Part shown: positions 58,278-64,000 of the stretch, piece after piece | How positions within the stretch are numbered: the stretch's first letter is position 1 | How the letters are laid out: each line of letters opens with the position of its first letter | NCBI GenBank assembly: GCA_031386985.1 | Contig: JANNCV010000016.1 | Location: forward strand, 1 to 64,000 | DNA length: 64,000 bases | Reading direction: 5' to 3' | From: JANJUB01 sp031386985 | Lineage (GTDB): Bacteria; Armatimonadota; Fimbriimonadia; Fimbriimonadales; Fimbriimonadaceae | Notes under the pieces: model-generated | Seen by the model: only the letters and a program-made list of their open reading frames with translations | Databases searched by the model: none | What the model was told of the DNA's origin: nothing | Made by a program: the position numbers and the translations under genes

Positions 58278-59516
58278 GTGCGAGTTTTGGTGGTTGGATC
58301 GGGCGGTCGAGAACATGCGCTGGTATGGAAGTTGGCTCAGGAGGCCGAGGTTTTTGCGATGCCCGGCAATCCTGGAATCGCCCAGGTCGCCGAATGTTTT
58401 GATTGTGAGCTATTTGATCTTCCTTCAGAGTGCATAAGCCGAGCGATTGATTTGGTCGTGATTGGTCCAGAGAATCCGTTGATTGATGGTTTGGCAGATC
58501 AACTCCGGGCGGTTGGAATTGTCGTTTTCGGTCCGGGTGCCGATGGGGCCAGATTAGAGGCATCGAAGGCGTTTTCTAAGGATTTGATGATCCGCTCCGG
58601 AGTGCCAACTGCGACCCACAAGACGTTTTCAGATGCTTCGCTGGCTTTAGAGTATTGCCAAGAGGCCTATGGGAGCGGCAAACAACTGGCGATCAAGGCG
58701 AGCGGGGCCGCGCTTGGGAAAGGCGTGGTGGTTTGCTCGACTCTTGAGGAAGCTTTCGACGCGATTGACATGATGATGGTGTCGGCGGAACTCGGCGAAT
58801 CGGGAAAGATCGTCGTTTGCGAGGAGCGGTTGGTTGGGCGCGAGTTCAGTCTCTTGGCGGTATGCAACGGTTCGTCATTCATTTCTCTGCCCGTCGCCCA
58901 GGACTACAAGAGAGCGCTTGATGGAGACCGGGGTCCGAATACTGGGGGCATGGGAACCTATTCACCGGTGGGTTGGCTGAGCGCTGACCTTGTCCGGCAA
59001 AGCGAGGAGGAGATCATTGCGCCTGCTTTACGTCAACTTCGGCAAGACGGTGTTGACTATCGTGGGGTTCTTTTTGCCGGGGTTATGGTTCAGGATGGAA
59101 AGCCGTTGTGCCTAGAATACAACGTGCGTTGTGGCGATCCCGAAACGCAAACGGTTGTCCGTCGGATTGGCTCAGGCTTCCTAGAGTTGTTGAACAATGC
59201 CGCGCTCGGACGTCCCTTAGCGCCAGTGCCCGTGCAGAATGAAGCCGCCATTACGGTGGTTATGGCAAGCGCAGGCTATCCGGGAAGTTATGATAAGGGA
59301 CTTTCCATGAGCATTCCCAGCGGGCTGCCCCCCGGCGTTGAAGTTTTTCATGCCGGAAGTCGGCTTGCTAAAGGGGGATTGGTCACGAACGGCGGGCGTG
59401 TGCTCGGTGTGTCGGCCATCGGTTCGACTTTGGAAGATGCCCGAGCAAGTGCCTACGAAACGACCCGCCAGATTAGCTGGAGCGGGAGTTGGTGCCGCTC
59501 CGATATTGGGTTATAG
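58278..59516 (+). CDS. purD: Phosphoribosylamine-glycine ligase (GARS)
   Basis: A 412-residue ATP-grasp enzyme that joins glycine to phosphoribosylamine in purine synthesis. It begins VLVVGSGGREHALVWKL. VIGPENPLIDGLADQLRAVG, GARLEASKAFSKDLMIRSGVPT and KASGAALGKGVVVCST cover the ATP-grasp lid. RALDGDRGPNTGGMGTYSPV and GVLFAGVMVQDGKPLCLEYNVRCGDPETQ cover the metal site, and VVMASAGYPGSYDKG begins the last domain. Start GTG. Length is normal (family about 420). Its end overlaps the convergent EpsI-like gene by 6 bases. Confidence 0.96.
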   Translation: MRVLVVGSGGREHALVWKLAQEAEVFAMPGNPGIAQVAECFDCELFDLPSECISRAIDLVVIGPENPLIDGLADQLRAVGIVVFGPGADGARLEASKAFSKDLMIRSGVPTATHKTFSDASLALEYCQEAYGSGKQLAIKASGAALGKGVVVCSTLEEAFDAIDMMMVSAELGESGKIVVCEERLVGREFSLLAVCNGSSFISLPVAQDYKRALDGDRGPNTGGMGTYSPVGWLSADLVRQSEEEIIAPALRQLRQDGVDYRGVLFAGVMVQDGKPLCLEYNVRCGDPETQTVVRRIGSGFLELLNNAALGRPLAPVPVQNEAAITVVMASAGYPGSYDKGLSMSIPSGLPPGVEVFHAGSRLAKGGLVTNGGRVLGVSAIGSTLEDARASAYETTRQISWSGSWCRSDIGL

Positions 59517-60173
59517 ATACCCGTTGCTAGTTTTTGAAGCCGCGTTAAAGTAGTCGCGAGCAAAGGCCATGATATCGTCTTTCGTTACGTCTGCATCTTG
59601 TGTGAGAAACCGATAGAAGTTCGAATCTAGGTTCGTTCCCCCTTTCAATGCAGTCATAAGCATCGCGAAAGTCAATTGACCAGGGCGATGAAAATAGCGG
59701 TTGTTTGGTCCGCGGTACAGATAAGCCGTTAGCATTTTGCCACGCGGGGTGTCATAAGGCGCGATGGTTATGGGGAGGGGACCGCGATCTGTATCTATCT
59801 CTAGGAGCTCCTCTGGAAGCGGAGTGTTTCCTTGCGCAGGAAAGCAAACGCGCTGATCGTGAAAGCTCTCTTTAGTGTTGCTCGAGACCAGCAAAACCTC
59901 GATCTGGCGGTTCGTTCTTGAGTCCTTGTAAATCCGGGGTACAACACCGAAAGGTTTCAAAGTTTCGATAACCTCTTTGCTGATTGGATAGCTTCGTCCA
60001 GGGTCGTCGGTAGAGGCCATGAATGTGTATTCGCCGACGGCGGCGGGAGAGATTTTCTCCAGAAAATCATCGTCCTTTCCTTCGGCCCGGGCGACCCCCT
60101 GCATCTGTATGAATGTCCCAGTGAGGCCAATCACGACGCTTACAATTAAGACTCTTTTTGTTATTCCTGCCAT
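59511..60173 (-). CDS. EpsI/DUF3485-like exosortase-associated protein
   Basis: A 220-residue protein from the ATG at 60173, inside the end of the exosortase gene. An N-terminal membrane anchor (VLIVSVVIGLTGTFIQMQGV) is followed by an extracytoplasmic domain. SFHDQRVCFPAQGNTPLPEE corresponds to the conserved HxPxxCLPGxGW-like segment of EpsI. MLTAYLYRGPNNRYFHRPGQLTFAMLMTAL matches the next conserved block (YWFxxGxxxxxR). EpsI-like proteins accompany exosortases in surface polysaccharide or protein-sorting loci. Translationally coupled to the exosortase. Confidence 0.78.
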   Translation of the reverse strand: MAGITKRVLIVSVVIGLTGTFIQMQGVARAEGKDDDFLEKISPAAVGEYTFMASTDDPGRSYPISKEVIETLKPFGVVPRIYKDSRTNRQIEVLLVSSNTKESFHDQRVCFPAQGNTPLPEELLEIDTDRGPLPITIAPYDTPRGKMLTAYLYRGPNNRYFHRPGQLTFAMLMTALKGGTNLDSNFYRFLTQDADVTKDDIMAFARDYFNAASKTSNGYL

Positions 60174-61090
60174 CCAAGTATCCTTGCTATTTTGCTGAGA
60201 ATGAAGAAGCAGATGATTAGCGTAATCCACCCGCTCCAATCGTGAAATGTATTTGCGGCTTCCGTGCCATTGTAATCGCCGACCATTCCGATCAGCGCGA
60301 TCCGTAGCCCGTTGATTAAGAGCCCCAATGGAACAATCAAGGCGAGCATCACAACGTTGGCCCAGAATTTCATTCGACCAATCAAGACTATGAACCCAGT
60401 TAGCGCCGTCAAAGCGACCAGAAGTTTTAGCCCGCTACACGGCACGGCAACGTTCAACGTGTAGTTGTTCAGATAAACAAGCGTTGGATCACTTGCGGTT
60501 TTCATGGGATTAAACCCTGAAGCGCTCAGGATCTCGTACGCGACCGTGGTTGAATGAAGTTGAAGTGGGTTCGTGTAATCCGTAATGACGGCGTTCCACA
60601 AGGGCAACCCGAATGCGAGATACAAGACCGGCGCGGCGAGGGCAAACATCCACCTTCCACCCGCGACCAACCAAATCGCCGAAAGCAAAGTGCCCATGAG
60701 CGAGGCCGACATGACCCCCTCAATGAGCATGTACGAGCCAACCTTGGCCATCCAAAGGCAAATGAGCAATGGGATTGCTGCTAACCAGAAAGGCTTGACG
60801 GCAAGCGTTTTCAGCCTGGGCCACCACTTAAAAATGATGACGCCTATGAGAACGGGGACAAGAAAGCCGTGAGAGTAATAGCCGTCGGCACTCGTCCAGA
60901 GTGTGTAAAGCGGCATCCAAAGGCGGTAAAAGCAGATTCCGATTGCGGCCGCGGCGATGAGGCTTGGAATAAATGCGACCGACTTTTGATAGGCTTTTAG
61001 GCCGTCAAGGATATTATCCATCACGCTCGGACCTGATGGTTCCTTTGCGAGCTCAATTTCAGTATCTGGTGGCGTGGGATTAGGTTCCAT
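60161..61090 (-). CDS. Exosortase (membrane transpeptidase)
   Basis: A 309-residue protein with about eight membrane helices. The catalytic residues of the exosortase family are visible: Cys in NVAVPCSGLKLLVALTALTGF, Arg in NGLRIALIGMVGDYNG and His in FHDWSGWITLIICFF, in the right order. Exosortases cut PEP-CTERM-type tails and transfer the protein to a surface anchor. The N-terminal tail (about 1-30) is acidic and cytoplasmic. No protein with a PEP-CTERM tail is coded in this window, so substrates are elsewhere. The start is ATG 61090 just after a CACAAT box. Confidence 0.92.
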   Translation of the reverse strand: MEPNPTPPDTEIELAKEPSGPSVMDNILDGLKAYQKSVAFIPSLIAAAAIGICFYRLWMPLYTLWTSADGYYSHGFLVPVLIGVIIFKWWPRLKTLAVKPFWLAAIPLLICLWMAKVGSYMLIEGVMSASLMGTLLSAIWLVAGGRWMFALAAPVLYLAFGLPLWNAVITDYTNPLQLHSTTVAYEILSASGFNPMKTASDPTLVYLNNYTLNVAVPCSGLKLLVALTALTGFIVLIGRMKFWANVVMLALIVPLGLLINGLRIALIGMVGDYNGTEAANTFHDWSGWITLIICFFILSKIARILGWQE

Positions 61091-61096
61091 AAAATT

Positions 61097-61102
61097 ATTG
61101 TG
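61097..61102 (-). promoter_or_regulatory. Putative -10 element of exosortase gene
   Basis: On the minus strand CACAAT ends 6 bases before the ATG at 61090. Confidence 0.45.
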
Positions 61103-61134
61103 CGGGCTGCTCGTAGAATGGTAACGGAAGATTT

Positions 61135-62004
61135 GTGCCAGATGTTCCCAGAAACCAAAACCCCGCAAACGGGTCTACGTTCAAATTATGGCGAATAACC
61201 CGCATAATTACACACCTCGTGGCGAGATATTTTCGAATCTATCGTGTTTTCTTTCTAAGCTCCTTTGCTCGGGAGCTAGAATTCCGGGCGAACTTCATCG
61301 CCAAAATTCTGCAGCAGTTTGTTTGGGTGTTCTTTTTCATCCTTATGCTGTTGGTAATATACAATCGAACTCCCGAAGTCGCCGGTTGGAATCGCAACGA
61401 AGCTTTTGTTCTTGCCTCAACCTTATTCTTGTTAGAGGCACTTTGGCGAGGGATGTTTATGGCGCTGCTTGAGTTTCCCCAAATGATTCGACAAGGGAAT
61501 CTTGATTTCGTCTTAACAAAACCAGTTGATGCCCAATTTTGGGTTTCTTTGCGGCGATTCAATTTCGATCAAGTCGGGACACTGTTTGGCGGAGTTGCGA
61601 TGATGATTTATGCCCTTTCTGCCTCTGGGATAAGGCCCGACTTTGAGCAATGGGCTTGTTTTGCGGTTTTGTTTGCGAGTGCCTTGACGATTTTTTATGC
61701 GTTCAATCTGGCGATGATCACAACAGCGATCTGGTTTGTTAAGGTGGACAACCTTTGGGTTTTGGGTGAAACTGTCCTCATGGTCGCTCGGCAACCGGTT
61801 GATATTTTTGGGCTGAAGTGGGGCAAAGTGTTCACCTTCATGATTCCTTTAGGTTTCTTGGCAACAATTCCTGCTGCGCAGTTGGTTAAAGGTGCGAGCC
61901 TTGGAATGGTCGCGATTGGCCTTGGGTGGAGTCTTGGGGCTCTGCTTGTGGTCAGAATTTTTTGGCAGTGGGCGCTTAAATCTTACGGTAGCGCAAGCAG
62001 TTAA
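61135..62004 (+). CDS. ABC-2 type permease subunit (DUF990-like)
   Basis: A 289-residue membrane protein with about six helices. FRIYRVFFLSSFARELEFRANFIAKILQQ at the N-terminus is the typical entry of the ABC-2/COG3694 permeases. MALLEFPQMIRQGNLDFVLTKPVDAQFWVSLR is the conserved coupling loop (xxIRxGxLDxxLxKPxxxQF). PVDIFGLKWGKVFTFMIPLGFLATIPAAQLV closes it. It should export an unknown substrate as part of a complex with an ATPase and a second permease, neither of which is adjacent. GTG start with GGAAG four bases upstream. Confidence 0.86.
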   Translation: MPDVPRNQNPANGSTFKLWRITRIITHLVARYFRIYRVFFLSSFARELEFRANFIAKILQQFVWVFFFILMLLVIYNRTPEVAGWNRNEAFVLASTLFLLEALWRGMFMALLEFPQMIRQGNLDFVLTKPVDAQFWVSLRRFNFDQVGTLFGGVAMMIYALSASGIRPDFEQWACFAVLFASALTIFYAFNLAMITTAIWFVKVDNLWVLGETVLMVARQPVDIFGLKWGKVFTFMIPLGFLATIPAAQLVKGASLGMVAIGLGWSLGALLVVRIFWQWALKSYGSASS

Positions 62005-62059
62005 ACACCTCCCACTTGATCCTAACTTCCCCCGAACCCGTGAACTCCCCCGAAACGTA

Positions 62060-62065
62060 TATCAT
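62060..62065 (+). promoter_or_regulatory. Putative -10 element of M61 peptidase gene
   Basis: TATCAT ends 6 bases before the ATG at 62072. Confidence 0.45.
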
Positions 62066-62071
62066 AAGATA

Positions 62072-63496
62072 ATGCGATTCTTAATGATTGGGGTGGGCAT
62101 CCTCTTTGCCGTTGCGTCGGATGCGGCGAGCTATTCCGTTGTTCCCGGTGAGGGATCAGTCAAGGTCACCGTTGTTTTGGATCGCGGTCAGCGCGCGACG
62201 GAGTTCTGGATGCCCGCCTGGGCTCCGGGCGACTATCAGATTTTTGATTACGGCAAGTTTGTCCGCGATCCCGTTTTCACTCGGGATGGGTCGGCCGTTC
62301 CCGCCATGACCGGTGAGAATCCCAATCTTTGGAAAATTGAAGGTGGGGCTGATTCGGTTGTTTACACTGTTCTGCCAAGCCGAGGGAACTTTAGCCCAAA
62401 CTTGCAGATTCGAGGTTCGGAGGTCTTTCTCAACGGTCCGGGAGTCTTTGGTTGGTTCTCCGGACATGCAAACGAAGCCCAGTCCTTTTCAGTCGCGCTT
62501 GCCGATGGCATGGTTGCCTTTTCGGCAATGGTGGGCGATAACGGTAAGTTTACGGCGGAGAACTATGACATCATGATTGACTCCCCCATCGTCTTTGGGC
62601 CCAAGGACAAGATCCGAGTGTTGGAGGAAAACAGCTTGGGCAAGCCACACCGAATTGTCGCCTTTGGCGATTGCGCGGATGCTGATTTGGGCGGGATGCT
62701 GGCGAACGGGGTGAAGATAGCGAGCGAAGCGAAGAAGCTGTTTGGAGACCTGCCTTATCACAAATACACTTACTTTTTTGATTTTGGTGGACCCGGTGGT
62801 GGCCTGGAGCACCTCAATGGAACCAGAATCGGACTGGGCCGGAGATCAAGCCCGGCGGGTGCCCTCGGAATCATGGCCCATGAATATTTTCACACGTTTA
62901 ATGTGAAGCGAATCAGGTCATTGCCGCTGGGGCCATTTGACTACACCAAGCCCGCAATTACTGGCTCCATCTGGTGGTTGGAGGGTGTGACTGACTACTA
63001 TTCGGAAATTCTCGCCGCTCGCGCCGGCTTCATCGAGCCCCAAGCGTTGCTAAGCCAAGAATGGAGTTCGAGTGCCTCCGCTTCTCGTGGGGCTTACGAA
63101 AAAGTAAGTGCCGATGAATCGAGCCGACGGGTTTGGGAGGCGCGCGGAAGTTTTGGGTTTGGCGGAGTGAGCTACTATAACCGCGGCCACGCCTTGGGGT
63201 TTTTCCTAGATCTTGCGATTCGCGCACGGTCCAATGAGAAGTATTCGCTGGATGACGTCATCCGAAAACTTTACAAAGAGTGCCACCCCGGTCCCGGTTA
63301 TTCAGAAACTCGAATTCGCGAGCTTTGCATCGAGTTTGGTGGCCCGACATTGGGCGATCTGTACGATCAGTCCGTGATTAAGCCAGGGGCGCTTCCATGG
63401 GGCGATATTCTGACCACTCTTGGAATAAGGCAGACGGAAACGGGATTAGATGGTAGCAAAATGCAATCTTCATGGCCTCTAGCGGTCAAGGGTTAG
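62072..63496 (+). CDS. Secreted M61-family glycyl aminopeptidase
   Basis: A 474-residue metallopeptidase with a signal peptide (MRFLMIGVGILFAVASDAAS). Residues 20-190 are the N-terminal beta domain (EFWMPAWAPGDYQIFDYGKFV). The zinc site is IMAHEYFHTFNVKRIRSLPLGPFDY with the HEXXH, and the third ligand Glu lies in WWLEGVTDYYSEIL. GGPGGGLEHLNGTRIGL is the family's substrate block. The C-terminal PDZ domain common in the M61 family is missing, so this is the short form. The ATG at 62072 is chosen over the upstream frame, which overlaps the permease gene. Confidence 0.9.
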   Translation: MRFLMIGVGILFAVASDAASYSVVPGEGSVKVTVVLDRGQRATEFWMPAWAPGDYQIFDYGKFVRDPVFTRDGSAVPAMTGENPNLWKIEGGADSVVYTVLPSRGNFSPNLQIRGSEVFLNGPGVFGWFSGHANEAQSFSVALADGMVAFSAMVGDNGKFTAENYDIMIDSPIVFGPKDKIRVLEENSLGKPHRIVAFGDCADADLGGMLANGVKIASEAKKLFGDLPYHKYTYFFDFGGPGGGLEHLNGTRIGLGRRSSPAGALGIMAHEYFHTFNVKRIRSLPLGPFDYTKPAITGSIWWLEGVTDYYSEILAARAGFIEPQALLSQEWSSSASASRGAYEKVSADESSRRVWEARGSFGFGGVSYYNRGHALGFFLDLAIRARSNEKYSLDDVIRKLYKECHPGPGYSETRIRELCIEFGGPTLGDLYDQSVIKPGALPWGDILTTLGIRQTETGLDGSKMQSSWPLAVKG

Positions 63497-63510
63497 GCTC
63501 GGCAAGCCGA

Positions 63511-63516
63511 TAATAT
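63511..63516 (+). promoter_or_regulatory. Putative -10 element of the GAF-protein gene
   Basis: TAATAT ends 7 bases before the ATG at 63524. Confidence 0.5.
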
Positions 63517-63523
63517 TGGTTAG

Positions 63524-64000
63524 ATGACGGCGCAAACGCCCTTGGCAAAGGACTTAGCTCAACTGTTCGATCTCTATTGGTCAGATGGGTCGGGTCTTGA
63601 TGCGTTTTTGGATAAGCTTTTGGACTCGTGCGTCGAGTGGTTTGAGGCTTCGGGAGTTTCGCTGTTCCTGTTCGATGAGGCGAGCGGAACTTTTCCCTTA
63701 GCCGCCCAATCTGGTCCAGATTCCCAGGTTCCGCCAACAGCGGTGCTAAGCCCAGGTGAAGGAATCGCCGGTCGTGCGATAAAGAGAGGGTTCGCGCAGC
63801 TTGTCCAGGATAGCTCCGGCTCTCGCAAGTTGGCTTCCGCAATGGTGGTCCCTCTTTGCACTTTGGATGGCAACTGCATTGGGGTTTTGAACGTCTCACG
63901 GCGAGGCGATCGGCGAAAGTTCGATGTAAGTAATCTTGAAAGAGCGGATCAAATTGCTCGATACGTCGCTCTGGCCCTGAACAATGCGAGTCTGTTTTCG
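63524..64000 (+). CDS. GAF-domain signalling protein, C-terminus cut by window edge
   Basis: From the ATG at 63524 the frame is open to the window end (159 residues). Residues 25-155 form a GAF domain: VEWFEASGVSLFLFDEASG, VLSPGEGIAGRAIKRGFAQLVQD, SAMVVPLCTLDGNCIGVLNVSR and QIARYVALALNNASLF. GAF domains sense small ligands or redox state. The helix starting near the edge would lead into an output domain such as a histidine kinase, GGDEF or HTH, which is outside the window. No signal peptide; cytosolic. Confidence 0.85.
   Translation, partial: MTAQTPLAKDLAQLFDLYWSDGSGLDAFLDKLLDSCVEWFEASGVSLFLFDEASGTFPLAAQSGPDSQVPPTAVLSPGEGIAGRAIKRGFAQLVQDSSGSRKLASAMVVPLCTLDGNCIGVLNVSRRGDRRKFDVSNLERADQIARYVALALNNASLFS

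Noticed and set aside
61892..62071. Upstream extension of the M61 peptidase
   Set aside because: It overlaps the permease gene, and the signal peptide begins at the ATG at 62072.

Overview
The window is ordinary bacterial chromosome: dense, mostly housekeeping, with no phage, insertion sequence or CRISPR array. The gene content suggests a lineage close to Armatimonadota (Fimbriimonadia-like). This is an inference from content, not a database result. It rests on a sbp/DUF881/FtsQ/FtsA division cluster and a RemA-type regulator beside mreBCD, next to Planctomycete-type cytochrome/DUF1592/DUF1552 genes, an exosortase with its EpsI-like partner, and many secreted peptidases.

Layout. 1-4.7 kb: a cut PAS-GGDEF protein, a GT4 glycosyltransferase, then a Trm112-like zinc protein, type II dehydroquinase (aroQ), Xaa-Pro peptidase and a degenerate ABC ATPase as a tight forward series. 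4.7-10.7 kb (minus strand): remA-mreB-mreC-mreD-gdhA, an MFS transporter, DoxX and a zinc-ribbon protein. 11-17.8 kb: S9 peptidase, unknown proteins, a five-copy 21-bp repeat, and a cystathionine gamma-synthase-type enzyme. 17.9-22.8 kb: CPBP protease, an ECF sigma factor with a repeat-bearing membrane protein and an RseB-like secreted protein, acyl-CoA dehydrogenase, tRNA-Leu(UAG). 22.8-34 kb: alkyltransferase-like protein, DUF72, M48 peptidase, MFS, aspartylglucosaminidase-like hydrolase, DUF1111 di-heme protein, YCII, recJ, a split lipoprotein/beta-propeller gene, fatty acid desaturase. 34-46.7 kb: DUF1854 and an ABC-F ATPase sharing one tiny divergent promoter, MobA-like transferase, dnaG, trxA, an EF-G paralogue, an orphan histidine kinase, fliL, trpA, and a frameshifted yceI. 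46.7-52 kb (minus): murC-ddl fusion, ftsQ, DUF881, sbp, ftsA. 52-64 kb: cytochrome/DUF1592/DUF1552 set, ECF sigma factor, type II/IV secretion ATPase, purD, exosortase pair, ABC-2 permease, M61 peptidase and a GAF protein cut by the right edge.

How the genes work together. Two envelope clusters (mreBCD for elongation; murC-ddl/ftsQ/ftsA for precursor supply and division) are the clearest functional units. The ECF operon at 19.3-21.5 kb is probably an envelope-stress module whose putative anti-sigma protein has a fourfold P-x3-W-R repeat instead of the usual zinc-binding motif. It is my best candidate for something undescribed.

A window-wide pattern stands out. At least fifteen start codons (ATG, GTG or TTG) have a TANNNT-like -10 hexamer ending only 5-7 bases upstream, so transcription would begin at or next to the start codon. 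These genes are probably expressed as leaderless mRNAs. Others (trxA, the 56.2-kb sigma factor, the 16.2-kb FnIII protein) have Shine-Dalgarno sequences. Two genes (mreC and the YCII protein) appear to lack any ATG, GTG or TTG at the conserved N-terminus, and two others carry apparent frameshifts.
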